Origin: Acidobacteriota bacterium
Lineage (GTDB): Bacteria; Acidobacteriota; Terriglobia; Terriglobales; Acidobacteriaceae
Reading direction: 5' to 3'
NCBI GenBank assembly: GCA_003010405.1
Contig: PJLO01000005.1
Location: 1 to 59,944 of the forward strand
DNA: 59,944 nucleotides
How positions within the stretch are numbered: position 1 is the first letter of the stretch; each line of letters opens with the position of its first letter. Made by a program: the position numbers and the translations under genes. Positions 16,261 to 25,919 of this stretch are shown piece by piece. The notes under the pieces are model-generated. The model searched no databases, was not told the DNA's origin, and saw only the letters and a list, made by a program, of their open reading frames with translations.

Positions 16261-17709
16261 TTAGGGTGTTTCTGGCTTTCTGATTACGCAGAACAAATTC
16301 ACGCCTTCCGGCTCCTGTTCGATGGAAAAGTCACCTTCCAGGTCCCCGAAAAGACGTTTCAAATCTTCACGCGATCGATAGATTAAACTCCAGTCTAGAG
16401 CAAGCCGCATTCCGAATTGGTTGGGCGTTGTCAGGTTGAAGTTTCCGATGACGAGTTTGCCGCCTGGCTTCAAGCGCTCGAAAAGAGATTTCGCTACCAT
16501 TCGCGCAACAGGGTCGCTGAAATAGTCAAACAGCCCAGCGGAATAAAGCAGATCGAAGTCGCTATCCTGCCAGCGGCGCGTAATCACGTGCTTGATCGCT
16601 TTATTGATGAAATTCAATCTGACCGGACTATTTGTTCCTTTGACAATTTCCCAGAGTTTCTCGTGCGCATATTTCAGGGCGTTGACGTCCTGGTCCAAAA
16701 GATGGAACTCGCAATTCGAAAGATCCAGTTCGTGTTCAGCGGCCGACTCAATGATCATTTGCACTTCACGAGAAGGACCGCAGGCGATCGAACCGATCTT
16801 TAAAGGCGCTCCCGCTCTGTCTCGAATTACGCGCAAGAGAATCTCATAGAGATACTTGGACCGATTTCTGACCGCTTTTGCCTCTGAATGATCCAGCCAA
16901 TATGCGTGCAGGCACTTTCCAAAAAGTGAGGTACCTACCTGCTCATTTCTGTAAATGATGTTCATCATCTCAAAGTCACCGGCGTATCCCAGCGGTTTCG
17001 AGACGCTTCGGTGAGCGAAAGGAGATTGATAAATCAGTTCTTTGAGCTGCTCGCGGAAAAAGTCCGTGCATTTCGGAATGTCGGCAGCGGGCACATCTTT
17101 CAAGCTTGCCTCAAGCTGCTGGTAGCCTGGCTCAAACCAATCAGTGATCAACTTAGCGATAATCGGAATCAGCGTGGTCTCAAAACTTTGAAGCTCCTGC
17201 AACGAGCAGTATCTCTTTTCGATTCTCATTTCTTCGACGCGAGCTTCAAGGTTTTGCAAAAACAGCTTTGCTTCGAGCGTAAGACGCCTGAACTCGAGCG
17301 GGATCTTGCTCATCTCCTGCTGAGCTTCATTAAAACCGCTCAGAACCTTACAAACGGTAGCGATCGTGTGGATTTTATCAATCGGAATTGAGCCGCTCTT
17401 GAGTTCGAACGCAACCTGAGTCCCTTCCCCCGAAGATAGCTGAGCCTTCCGCACAACTGACAATAAATACGTCCCGACTTTAATGCCGTCCACGTTGTGT
17501 GAGGCCGGGTATGTATCCGATTTGATAAAGCGATCCGCGCCCGTCTTGACCAGAATGGCAATGCCCGTGGCGCTGTAGTTTCTTACTTCAAAGGAGCCGA
17601 ACTGAAATTCCAAAGTCGAGCGCATTCCGACGAGTTCACGTCGATCAGAACGAATAACTGGTCTGCGGATCTGGACTTCAGAGCTTTCCTGCTGTTGCGT
17701 CAGACTCAT
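16261..17709 (-). CDS. PilZ-like domain fused to PhcB-like (EF) methyltransferase
   Basis: A 482-residue protein. Residues about 15-110 resemble a PilZ domain: arginines in RRPVIRSDRRE, then NYSATG fitting the [D/N]xSxxG c-di-GMP motif. A helical linker (about 130-220) precedes a methyltransferase domain like those annotated as 3-hydroxypalmitate methyl ester (EF) biosynthesis: KPLGYAGDFEMMN near 249, then SAM-binding IGSIACGPSREV near 310, LLDQD, and a late GGKLVIGNF. In Ralstonia the family member PhcB makes a quorum signal; that function here is inference. Start ATG before SLTQQQESS; a longer frame begins 63 bases upstream but looks untypical. Probably co-transcribed with the cyclase. Confidence 0.75.
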   Translation of the reverse strand: MSLTQQQESSEVQIRRPVIRSDRRELVGMRSTLEFQFGSFEVRNYSATGIAILVKTGADRFIKSDTYPASHNVDGIKVGTYLLSVVRKAQLSSGEGTQVAFELKSGSIPIDKIHTIATVCKVLSGFNEAQQEMSKIPLEFRRLTLEAKLFLQNLEARVEEMRIEKRYCSLQELQSFETTLIPIIAKLITDWFEPGYQQLEASLKDVPAADIPKCTDFFREQLKELIYQSPFAHRSVSKPLGYAGDFEMMNIIYRNEQVGTSLFGKCLHAYWLDHSEAKAVRNRSKYLYEILLRVIRDRAGAPLKIGSIACGPSREVQMIIESAAEHELDLSNCEFHLLDQDVNALKYAHEKLWEIVKGTNSPVRLNFINKAIKHVITRRWQDSDFDLLYSAGLFDYFSDPVARMVAKSLFERLKPGGKLVIGNFNLTTPNQFGMRLALDWSLIYRSREDLKRLFGDLEGDFSIEQEPEGVNLFCVIRKPETP

Positions 17710-17904
17710 AGATGGTCTCGCTTCCTCGTAAAAACAAATCCAGAGTAGGATATGGCTCCAGCATATCGGCATTCCGTCCGTCGAGCACTTGTTTTCTGCA
17801 CCTTACGTTGTCGTACTTTGTTCTTTTTTTGCCGAGAGTCGTCAACTTGCTTCATAAGTTTCGTACTCACGCCTCTGTTTCGCGGTTTCCTGCTTGGCCT
17901 TAGA

Positions 17905-19692
17905 ATGAAATTCGCATTCATGTCGAACCTAGATCGCGAATCCGCCCCGAAGTCTGCTGCCACTTCACGCTCTTGCGTGCTTGCCGATCTCGCAATCGGA
18001 GCGTTCCTGTTCATTGCGACTGCTGCCTTTGTGCTCTGGCAGAACACTCACCTCACGGTGCTCTGGGATCTAAGCTACATCCTGGAAAACGCAACGCGCA
18101 TTTCGCTTCGGCAGATTCCATACCGCGACTTCCCTTTCCCTTATGCGCCCCTGACCTTCCTGGTGCAGGCCGCCATCATCAAGCTTTTCGGCCGGGTTGT
18201 TTTTCATCACTACCTTTACGCGGCGTTCACTGCCGCATGGGCCTCGCTTCTCACCTGGCGAATCCTCCTCCGGCTGTTCGTTGATTCCCGACTGCCCGCG
18301 CGTTTTTGCGCTTTCCTGCTTGCTGTTCCCCTCGTCTTCCTGGGAACCAGCAGCATCTTTCCTCATCCGTTTTACGATTCCGATTGCACGTTCTTCATAC
18401 TGCTCTGCATCTGGTTGATCCTGCGCCTTGAGTCCGCGCGGTTCCCATCGTTTCCCACATTCATCTGCGGACTTCTGCTCGCCGTTCCAACTTTCATCAA
18501 GCAGAACACGGGACTCGCTTTTCTCCTTAGCGCATCTGCCTGCATTGCATATCTGGGAGTTCGCAACCGCCAGCTTCGCCGCCCCAGCATCCTGCTGCTT
18601 GCCGGTGCCGCAAGCGGCTTTGCCTGTGCGCTCGCACTCATCCAGAGCACTGCGGGACTCGCCAACTATCTCCGTTGGACGATCCATTTCGCCGCCTCGC
18701 GCCGGCTGCCCGGATTGTCCACCATGCTCGGTATCTATCGGGACCCTGCTTTGCTATGGATCTGGGTCGTATCCTTCCTGGGCTTCAGTCTTCTCTGCCT
18801 GCGCCGCACAGCCAGGCACTTGGCGGCCCGCTGGCTGGGCGTAATTTTCCTCTCTCTGCCATTCCTCTGGGCTTTGGCCGCGCTTCTCCTGAACGAGGAC
18901 GCATCCGACCGCGTAGAAGCTCTCCTGCGCCTCTGGCCTGTGTTGCTGATGGCGTCTCTCGTCTTTGCGCTCTGGAGACTTCCTCACGCCAAAGAGTTTT
19001 CGCAGCTTTTGCCTTTGGTTCTTCTCGGAATCGTCCACGGCGCATTTCTTTCACAGCAACTCTGGGGCTCCACCTACGCACTCTGGCCGCTGCTGATGAT
19101 CCTGCTGGCGACGATCCTGCTCGCGCTCGCGCCTGCGGACCGCGATTCCCGACCATTCGTTACCCCGCTTACGGCCTTTACCACCGTCGTGTCACTGGTG
19201 CTGCTCATCACCGGAGGCTATTACGCGCTGAGCCATGAACGTCTCGAATACGTGGACCTCTCCGGAGACACGCTCGCACATTCCAAGCTTCCTGCTCTGC
19301 GCGGCCTCGCCATGCGTGGCGATTGGCTCCCCAACTTCAAGGAACTCATTGCCTACGCCAATCGGGAAATACCAAGCGGCGACGCCATCCTGATGCTTCC
19401 CGGCGAGGATCTCTTCTACTTCACCACCGGACGCACACCGCAATTCCCGGTCGTAATGCTGGATAACACCGTAAACCCGTACGGCGCGACAGATATCTTC
19501 CAACTTGCAAGCCAGCAGAACGTTAAGTGGCTTGTGGTTAAACGCAAATTGCAGCTTCAGGAGGAGCCGCTGGCCTTCCGTTCACAACTTCTCGAGCTTC
19601 TCTTACGGGATTTCGATCCCGTTGACTCGCTCGACAACTACGAGATCTACCGGCGTAAGCAGATGTCGCATGATGTAGTAGTGCAACACTGA
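17905..19692 (+). CDS. Multi-pass membrane glycosyltransferase (GT39/ArnT-like)
   Basis: A 595-residue integral membrane protein with about ten hydrophobic helices. The first periplasmic loop carries WDLSYILENATRI and IPYRDFPFPYAPLT, the acidic-residue-plus-aromatic layout of dolichyl/undecaprenyl-phosphate sugar transferases, which in ArnT-like enzymes hold the catalytic aspartate. The C-terminal 150 residues are soluble and periplasmic. The frame extends 51 codons upstream, but that part is Cys/Arg/Phe-rich; ATG 17905 (MKFAFMSNL) or 17920 is the likelier start. It is divergent from the PilZ-methyltransferase gene across 195 bases. Donor and acceptor are unknown. Confidence 0.75.
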   Translation: MKFAFMSNLDRESAPKSAATSRSCVLADLAIGAFLFIATAAFVLWQNTHLTVLWDLSYILENATRISLRQIPYRDFPFPYAPLTFLVQAAIIKLFGRVVFHHYLYAAFTAAWASLLTWRILLRLFVDSRLPARFCAFLLAVPLVFLGTSSIFPHPFYDSDCTFFILLCIWLILRLESARFPSFPTFICGLLLAVPTFIKQNTGLAFLLSASACIAYLGVRNRQLRRPSILLLAGAASGFACALALIQSTAGLANYLRWTIHFAASRRLPGLSTMLGIYRDPALLWIWVVSFLGFSLLCLRRTARHLAARWLGVIFLSLPFLWALAALLLNEDASDRVEALLRLWPVLLMASLVFALWRLPHAKEFSQLLPLVLLGIVHGAFLSQQLWGSTYALWPLLMILLATILLALAPADRDSRPFVTPLTAFTTVVSLVLLITGGYYALSHERLEYVDLSGDTLAHSKLPALRGLAMRGDWLPNFKELIAYANREIPSGDAILMLPGEDLFYFTTGRTPQFPVVMLDNTVNPYGATDIFQLASQQNVKWLVVKRKLQLQEEPLAFRSQLLELLLRDFDPVDSLDNYEIYRRKQMSHDVVVQH

Positions 19693-19699
19693 AATTACG

Positions 19700-20698
19700 C
19701 TAAAGAACCAGCTCGGGAATTTCCATCAGTTCCTTTCGGAAGGCTCGGACAAAGGCTTCGACGACCTTCGGATCAAATTCGCGTCCAGCTTTGTTCTGCA
19801 GGATCTCGCAAGCTTCGAATGGCGAGCTGCCCTTGCGGTAGGGACGATCACTTGTGATAGCGTCGTACGCGTCGGCCACCGCAAGTATGCGTGCTTCGAG
19901 CGGAATCTCTTCACCGGCGCGATCGCTGTAGCCGAAACCGTCGAACCGGTCGTGATGAGCCAGAATGATCGGCAGCACCCGGCGCAGCGAGCCCCCAACC
20001 GGCTCCAGCATGTTCACTCCCCAGGTTACGTGCTTGCGCATTTCCGTGACTTCAGGATCGGTCAGGCGGGCGGCTTTGTACAAAATTTCGCGGCTGACGT
20101 CCAGTTTTCCGATATCGTGCAGTAGTGCGGCCGCGCGCACGTCTTCAATACGTTCATCATCGAATCCCATCTCGGCGGCCATGCGGGCGGCGTAAATTGA
20201 GACGCGGTACGAATGGTTCTGCGTGTAATTATCTTTTGAGATGAACTGCTGCAGGATCAGCAGCACGCCGTGATAGGTCTCGCGCAGCTCGCGCATCCGC
20301 GAAGCGTTACGGTCATACAGCGTGCCCATTGCGACAGCCGTAAGGATCAGCGATCCGCCCCAGACGCCGATGTCGAACCATTTCTGCGTCTGCACTGCCT
20401 CCACGCCGCGGTCGAATAGGCTTGGGTTCGCAAACGTGACCAGTACAACGAGCAGGACGCTGGCCAGCGCGGTTAGAGCCGCGTGACGCCGCCCATAGCA
20501 ATAGGCGGAAAACAATGTAGGGAACGTGTAAAAGCTGAGCAGGATGCCGCGATTCGCAATCAGGAAGTTACACAGCGCAGCGATGACAAACAGCGAAAGC
20601 ACGAGCCAGAGCTCGCGATTCACGTCCGCAAATTGGTTTAACAAACTCTTCTTCAATTCAATCTCCAACCTGCCGGAGCGGTTTTGCAATCCAGGCAC
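19700..20698 (-). CDS. HD-GYP-type phosphodiesterase with membrane sensor region
   Basis: A 332-residue protein. Hydrophobic segments at about 30-125 form a membrane domain, followed by a helix and an HD-GYP domain (about 150-325). It has the metal motif LLHDIGKLD, HVTWG, the second histidine pair in LAHHDRFDGFGYSD, and VADAYDAITSDRPYRK. The signature GYP reads GYS, and the segment after it is shorter than usual, so activity on c-di-GMP is likely but not certain. The start is taken as GTG at 20698. It converges with the glycosyltransferase gene. With the PilZ protein nearby it suggests c-di-GMP signalling in this region. Confidence 0.82.
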   Translation of the reverse strand: MPGLQNRSGRLEIELKKSLLNQFADVNRELWLVLSLFVIAALCNFLIANRGILLSFYTFPTLFSAYCYGRRHAALTALASVLLVVLVTFANPSLFDRGVEAVQTQKWFDIGVWGGSLILTAVAMGTLYDRNASRMRELRETYHGVLLILQQFISKDNYTQNHSYRVSIYAARMAAEMGFDDERIEDVRAAALLHDIGKLDVSREILYKAARLTDPEVTEMRKHVTWGVNMLEPVGGSLRRVLPIILAHHDRFDGFGYSDRAGEEIPLEARILAVADAYDAITSDRPYRKGSSPFEACEILQNKAGREFDPKVVEAFVRAFRKELMEIPELVL

Positions 20699-20810
20699 GC
20701 TGCCCGGACGAGCCCATTTTAAATCGCGGCGGAGGAGAGCTGATGGTATACAGATTCGCTGCTCGCTGCAATGTTACCGAAGGACACATGTACATCAATC
20801 AGGCATACGA

Positions 20811-20836
20811 AAAGGGCAGCCGCGTGGCTGCCCTTT
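20811..20836 (-). terminator. Terminator of the cold-shock gene
   Basis: AAAGGGCAGCC and GGCTGCCCTTT form a perfect 11-bp stem with a 4-base loop, followed on the minus strand by TTTTCG, 25 bases after the csp stop. Confidence 0.85.
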
Positions 20837-20860
20837 CCCCTAGAACTTTCCGACGAAAAA

Positions 20861-21061
20861 CTAAACGGCGGTCACGTTCTCTGCCTGCCAGCCCTTTGGT
20901 CCTTTGACGACGTTGAACTGAACGGCTTGACCTTCCTTAAGACTGCGGAAGCCGTTTGATTGAATAGCCGAAAAATGAACGAATACATCTTCGCCATTCT
21001 GGCGGCTGATGAAGCCGAAGCCCTTCGCGTCATTGAACCACTTAACGATTCCTTGTTCCAT
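20861..21061 (-). CDS. Cold-shock domain protein
   Basis: A 66-residue single OB-fold protein that binds single-stranded RNA/DNA and acts as an RNA chaperone. It has normal family length and both nucleic-acid motifs, KGFGFI (RNP1, about 13-18) and VFVHF (RNP2, about 26-30). It is a stand-alone gene with its own terminator. The upstream region contains no gene for over 500 bases, so a long 5' untranslated leader, as in other csp genes, is possible. Family member number (CspA or other) cannot be decided. Confidence 0.95.
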   Translation of the reverse strand: MEQGIVKWFNDAKGFGFISRQNGEDVFVHFSAIQSNGFRSLKEGQAVQFNVVKGPKGWQAENVTAV

Positions 21062-21606
21062 GGTGTTACGTGTTCCTTCGTGAATTGAAATCAGGCTGAG
21101 TGAATCGGAGGGATTTTTTGTGCAGATACGTGTTCCGGAGTAGCGCTTGGTTTTTCGCTCTCAGGGCGCTCCACCGCATGCGTCCTTCCAAATCAGAAGC
21201 GGGCTTATTCTAGCATTCTGCCTGCGAAATATGCGAGCAGAAGACAACAAAAAAAGTAAATTACTGAAAAATTGGCTCTTTTTTTGTGACATACGTCATG
21301 GACAGCAGCTATTTCTTTCCTACCCGTGGCGAAGTAAGCCTGCCGTGAAACGACCTGCAAGCAGTATCCGCAGCCCTGAATTCTTCCAGTAACTGGAGCC
21401 TTAGCCTCGGTGCTTTGCCTTAGTCCGCTGTTTTCTGGTGTTCCCCGTTGGGACATGGCCCCAAATACAACGTCTGGGTGGCTTAAGGATGGTTTCAGTG
21501 CTGGTGAAGCTGTGTTACCGTAACCCAAACACAGGGACTATCCTGCGTAAGCAAGTTAATCTGCTGCTGCTTGGCTGCCATATACAGGCGCTTTGGGGGC
21601 AACTTG
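21062..21606. other. 545-base intergenic region upstream of csp and the TPR gene
   Basis: Divergent control region between the cold-shock gene (leftward) and the TPR gene (rightward). It includes an AT-rich stretch at about 21240-21300. Small open frames on both strands have no protein features. I could not place convincing promoter hexamers or a defined RNA structure. Confidence 0.5.
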
Positions 21607-24384
21607 ATGTTCGGGTTCGGATTCAACAAAGAAAAATCGCGAGCAAATGCCGAGCGCTACCTGCAGCAAAACAAACTGCAGAATGCCATCTCAGAATACG
21701 AAAAGATACTTAAGGTCGAACCGCGCGATCTCGCCATTCTCAACACTGTGGGCGACATCTACTCCCGCCTCGGACAGAACGGCAAGGCCATAGAGCGCTT
21801 CCAGGTAGTGGGTGAGGCGTACCTTGCGGAGGGCCACGTCGTGAAGGCGATTGCGATGTACCGGAAGATCGTCAAACTCGACCCCAACGGTCTGCCCGCA
21901 ATGGAAAAGCTGGCCGAGCTTTACCGCAAGCAGGGGCTGGTCGCGGATGCCCGTTCCGTGCTGTTGCAAGCGGCCGATGCTTACACTCGAAAGGGCCAGT
22001 CCAAGGAAACCCTCCGGTTGCTCAAGCAGCTTGTTCTGTTCGATCCGGAGAACGTGCAGGTAATCACCCGTGCCGCCGACCTCATGGTTCAAGGCAATCA
22101 GAAAAACGAAGCAAAGGAGATGCTCTCGCAGACTGCCTCCACGCTCGTGGATCGCCATGCGCTTGAACCCGCGCGGAAGATTCTCGATCGTCTCATTGCC
22201 CTCGATCGCACCAATCTTCGTGCACAGGAGCTTCGTGCCCAGGTCAGCTTTGAGCAGGGAGATTTCGAGAAAGCCGTCGAACTCTACGAGGCCATTCCCG
22301 ATCTGGATTCGCGCGCCAGCGGATTGCAGAATCTCCTCTCTGCCTATCTGAAGTTGGACAATCTGGACGCCGCCCTGCTGACCTGCCGCAAGCTAATTTC
22401 AGTGCATCACGACGCCGCGGGAGTTCTTAAGGTTGCGGACCGCTTCCTGAAGGAAGAAGATACGCTCCGGGCTCTCTCCCTTTACAACGATTATTCCAGC
22501 GAGGTTCTTGCATGCGACAGAGAGGACGTACTGGCGCACCTGCATGGCGCCGTCTCCCGGGTGCGAACCGATCCCGACGCTCTTCAAACGCTCTATAACC
22601 TCTTCCAGCGTGCTGGCGAAAGCTCCATCATCGCCGAGGTTCTGGAATTGCTGGCGCACGCCTGTGTACAGAACGATCAATTCGAGCGTGCTCGCGATGC
22701 GTACAAGGAATTGATTGAGCTGGAACCGGAGAACGCCTCGCATCTTCAGGGCTATCGCCAGGTTTGCACTCGACTCAGTCCCGACGCCGCGCCCACTTCC
22801 GCCGCCGATGCAAAATCCGAGGCCGAGCCGCGCACGCTGGAGCGGTTCCTTACCAGCAACGAACCTGTTTTGCCCCGGCAGGACCATTCACCGCAACTGG
22901 AGGAACAGATTTCCAGTGCGCTGGCCGAAGCCGAAGTCTGCGATTCCTTTTCCTCCAAGGAGCGCGGCATAGCTGCGCTGGAAGCCGCGCTTCTAAATGC
23001 TCCGGATGATCTCCGCCTGAACCGGATGCTTGCCCTCCTCTTTACTCAGCAGGGCGAATCGCCTAAAGCCGCGCGCTGTTACAGCACCATGCAGGCCGTG
23101 CTGGAGAACCTTGGACAGTCCGAAGCTGCGGCTTACTATGCGAAGCTCGCCAGCTCGCAGCAAACCCATGGGGAGGCAGAAGGCAGCGAGGTCACCGTCA
23201 CAGAATTCGAACTGAGCGCAACTCCCGCAGATGAAATCGGCAGTACCGAGGAGATTGATCTCTCCGCCGAGTGGGAATCGGTCTGGCTGGATTCTCCTGC
23301 CGAGGTCGCAGCGCCGGAATCGTCAGCTGCGTCTCCCACGCAGCCTCCCGCGGCACCAGATGAAAACATCTCCGACCTGCTTGAGGAGGCACGCTTCTGC
23401 ATCGCGCAGCAGATCTGGGCAGAAGCTGAAAGCGCGCTCGCCCGTTTGGCAGTGGCTTGCCCGGAGCACCCTGACCTGCCCGCGCTTCGTGATCAGTTGC
23501 CGAAAGACCGCCCTGCTTCTCTTCCCGCCGTGTCCCCGGTTGACTCGCCGTTAGCTCCTCAGCTTTCGCAGTTTGAGGTAATCGAAGTCAGCGACGATCT
23601 CCAAACGCTTTCGGTACGTCCCTGCATTGAGCCGCCCACAGTGCCTGCGTCCCCCGCCGCTCTCGTAGCTACGCCCACTCTTAACTCGTTGGCTGCTGAA
23701 CTGGATGCGGAGCTCGGGGAGAGCTTTGTTCCCGCGCCGCAGCCCCGCCGCGAAACCCCAGTCCCTGCTCCGTGCTCCTCCGCTCCCGTGCCGGTTCCTG
23801 AGAGGTCTTTTGTTTTCGAGGATGGCGAGCTTTTCGTTCAGCCTCCAGCGCCGCCTCCACAGGAATTGGTGCCGGACATTGCTGCTGTCGCTGAACTTCA
23901 AGCAGCTGAACCTCAAGCAGAAGTTTCCAACATCTTTGGCGACCTTTTGGAGGATTTCGAGCGGGAACTGGCTGATCCAGAAAACGATGCCAGTGATCCG
24001 GAGACCATGTTCAATCTCGGCATCGCTTTCCGCGAGATGGGATTGTTGGATGAAGCTATCGGGGAGTTGCAGAAGGTTTGCCGGATGGCCATCGAGGGGA
24101 AAGGACTCTCCCCCAGCCAGGCCCAGCAGGCCTTTGTTTGGCTGGCTACCTGCTTTGTCGAAAAATCTGTGCCCGAAGCCTCGTTCAATTGGTACATCCT
24201 CGCTTTGGAGCGGGCTCCCGACCAGGAATCGCGCACTGCCATCACCTACGAGCTTGCCAGCGCTTATGAGGCGGCCGGGCTCAAGCGGGAGGCCTACGAG
24301 CGTTTCATGCAAGTGTTTGCCAACAACATCGACTACCGCGACATCGCCTCCCGAATTTGTAAACTGCGCGCGACTCTGGACTGA
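21607..24384 (+). CDS. Large tetratricopeptide repeat protein
   Basis: A 925-residue soluble protein starting ATG-FGFGFNKEKS. The first 390 residues are a run of TPR-like helix pairs (AISEYEKILKVEPRD, AIAMYRKIVKLDPNG, ARDAYKELIELEPEN). The middle (about 400-720) is acidic and Pro/Ala-rich, with short helical patches and little conserved structure. The C-terminal 150 residues return to TPR-like repeats (TMFNLGIAFREMGLLDEAIG). It has no signal peptide and no membrane helix. Such proteins usually scaffold other proteins; nothing nearby shows the partner. It stands alone. Confidence 0.85.
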   Translation: MFGFGFNKEKSRANAERYLQQNKLQNAISEYEKILKVEPRDLAILNTVGDIYSRLGQNGKAIERFQVVGEAYLAEGHVVKAIAMYRKIVKLDPNGLPAMEKLAELYRKQGLVADARSVLLQAADAYTRKGQSKETLRLLKQLVLFDPENVQVITRAADLMVQGNQKNEAKEMLSQTASTLVDRHALEPARKILDRLIALDRTNLRAQELRAQVSFEQGDFEKAVELYEAIPDLDSRASGLQNLLSAYLKLDNLDAALLTCRKLISVHHDAAGVLKVADRFLKEEDTLRALSLYNDYSSEVLACDREDVLAHLHGAVSRVRTDPDALQTLYNLFQRAGESSIIAEVLELLAHACVQNDQFERARDAYKELIELEPENASHLQGYRQVCTRLSPDAAPTSAADAKSEAEPRTLERFLTSNEPVLPRQDHSPQLEEQISSALAEAEVCDSFSSKERGIAALEAALLNAPDDLRLNRMLALLFTQQGESPKAARCYSTMQAVLENLGQSEAAAYYAKLASSQQTHGEAEGSEVTVTEFELSATPADEIGSTEEIDLSAEWESVWLDSPAEVAAPESSAASPTQPPAAPDENISDLLEEARFCIAQQIWAEAESALARLAVACPEHPDLPALRDQLPKDRPASLPAVSPVDSPLAPQLSQFEVIEVSDDLQTLSVRPCIEPPTVPASPAALVATPTLNSLAAELDAELGESFVPAPQPRRETPVPAPCSSAPVPVPERSFVFEDGELFVQPPAPPPQELVPDIAAVAELQAAEPQAEVSNIFGDLLEDFERELADPENDASDPETMFNLGIAFREMGLLDEAIGELQKVCRMAIEGKGLSPSQAQQAFVWLATCFVEKSVPEASFNWYILALERAPDQESRTAITYELASAYEAAGLKREAYERFMQVFANNIDYRDIASRICKLRATLD

Positions 24385-24562
24385 TCTCCAGGCGGATTGA
24401 ACTGGCCCCGGCGTTTTCCCTGCGCCGTGCCCCTGCGTTATTCTGTGTCTGGTGTTCCCTCAGCGTAGAATCAAGGTTCATGCTTGCGGTGACCGGGACA
24501 GAAATCCGTTTGTCTTACTCCGCGATGCTTCGCGGAGAAGCAGGGAAGCATCGAAATCGACG

Positions 24563-24886
24563 ATGGAAGTGCCGCTGAATCAGATTTCAAATCCGCGCGC
24601 GCCGGAAGGAGGCTCCGGCAATCTCGTCTCGCCCACCGCTCACCCTCCATTGTGGGCGCAACGTCTTATGCTCGTCGTCGAGATTGGGATTGCGATCTGG
24701 GCGGGCTTATTGGTCATGGTGCTTCCCTGGACGCGTCTCTGGACTGAGAATCCGCTTTTAGCTGATTGGCGCTTCCTAAAGTTCCTACTCAATCACAACT
24801 TTGTTCGTGGAATGATCTCCGGCATCGGCCTGGTTGATGTATGGATAGCGATTTCAGATGCTATGCACTATCGCGATCTCAAATGA
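24563..24886 (+). CDS. Small membrane protein of unknown function
   Basis: A 107-residue protein with a polar N-terminal tail of about 35 residues (NPRAPEGGSG), a first membrane helix (LMLVVEIGIAIWAGLLVMVL, about 48-67) and a second amphipathic or membrane segment near the end (GMISGIGLVDVWIAI). I do not recognise a family. The frame can be extended 37 codons upstream, but the ATG at 24563 begins the more protein-like part. The next gene on the same strand starts 60 bases downstream. Confidence 0.6.
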   Translation: MEVPLNQISNPRAPEGGSGNLVSPTAHPPLWAQRLMLVVEIGIAIWAGLLVMVLPWTRLWTENPLLADWRFLKFLLNHNFVRGMISGIGLVDVWIAISDAMHYRDLK

Positions 24887-24945
24887 GGAGTCCTGTTCTG
24901 GTCGGTTACTGTCCAGTATGCTGAAGGTTCTAGAAGACTCAAACT

Positions 24946-25866
24946 ATGGCTGATCAAACAAACTTCGAATCCCACCCCGCTCCCCTGGCTTACGAGAACG
25001 AGGATTTCCTGAATGGTCCGGATGGCCGTCCGCTGCGTATTTTGGCCGAGTACGCTGAGCCTCTGGCCCGCTTCCGCCGCGAGAAAATTCAGGACACGGT
25101 TGTCTTCTTCGGCTCCGCCCGTTTCCGCAGCCGCAGCAGCGCTGAACAGGCTGTCGAATTATTGGCCCGTAACGGTTCCGAGCAGCCTGCTCCCCCCAGC
25201 GAGGCCCATCGCGCCAAGCGCGCCGTTGACATGGCGCGGTATTACGAGGACGCTCGCCGCCTCGCCTACCTCCTCACCAAATGGACACTCACGTTACCGG
25301 GCAAGCGGCATCGCTTCGTAGTCACCACCGGCGGGGGGCCCGGCATCATGGAAGCCGCCAATCGCGGTGCTCGCGAGGCGGGGGGCAAAACCATTGGACT
25401 GAACATCGCTCTGCCTTTTGAGCAAGTGCCCAATGTCTACATCACCCCGGAGCTCAACTTCGAGTTCCATTACTTCTTCATGCGCAAACTCTGGTTTGCC
25501 TATCTCGCCAAGGCTCTGGTCGTATTTCCCGGCGGCTTTGGTACTCTCGATGAGCTCTTCGAGATTCTGACCCTGACCCAGACCGAAAAACTTGCCAAGA
25601 AGATGACCGTGCTTCTTTACGGCGAGGATTACTGGCGTCGCGTGCTCAAATTGGACGCTCTGGTCGATGCCGGAGCCATTGCGCCCGGTGACGTAAACCT
25701 CTTCCAGTTCGTGGAAACCCCTGAGCAGGCCTTCGAAATGCTGAAGGACGGCCTAGTGCGCAACCATCTGCAATCACCACCTCTGGCGGAGCGCCACCAG
25801 CCGGAGATTGCAACCACTCGTCCCAGGTCCGGAAGAAGCGTGGATGAGATTTGCAAAAAGGATTAA
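24946..25866 (+). CDS. LOG-family protein (lysine decarboxylase-like Rossmann protein)
   Basis: A 306-residue protein of the LOG/TIGR00730 family; characterised members are nucleoside 5'-monophosphate phosphoribohydrolases. It shows TGGGPGIMEAANRGA (about 127-141), the signature PGGFGTLDELFEI (about 195-207) and the following TLTQT. About 60 residues precede the core and about 50 follow it, more than in the shortest members. The old name 'lysine decarboxylase' is a misnomer for this family. Substrate and role here are unknown. Confidence 0.88.
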   Translation: MADQTNFESHPAPLAYENEDFLNGPDGRPLRILAEYAEPLARFRREKIQDTVVFFGSARFRSRSSAEQAVELLARNGSEQPAPPSEAHRAKRAVDMARYYEDARRLAYLLTKWTLTLPGKRHRFVVTTGGGPGIMEAANRGAREAGGKTIGLNIALPFEQVPNVYITPELNFEFHYFFMRKLWFAYLAKALVVFPGGFGTLDELFEILTLTQTEKLAKKMTVLLYGEDYWRRVLKLDALVDAGAIAPGDVNLFQFVETPEQAFEMLKDGLVRNHLQSPPLAERHQPEIATTRPRSGRSVDEICKKD

Positions 25867-25919
25867 CCCCGGTTTCGCATTGGTTTAAAGTCCGGGGTCA
25901 TTCGCGAACTTCATGCTAA

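Noticed and set aside
23551..24312. 253-codon minus-strand frame opposite the TPR gene
   Set aside because: Shadow of the TPR gene with untypical composition.
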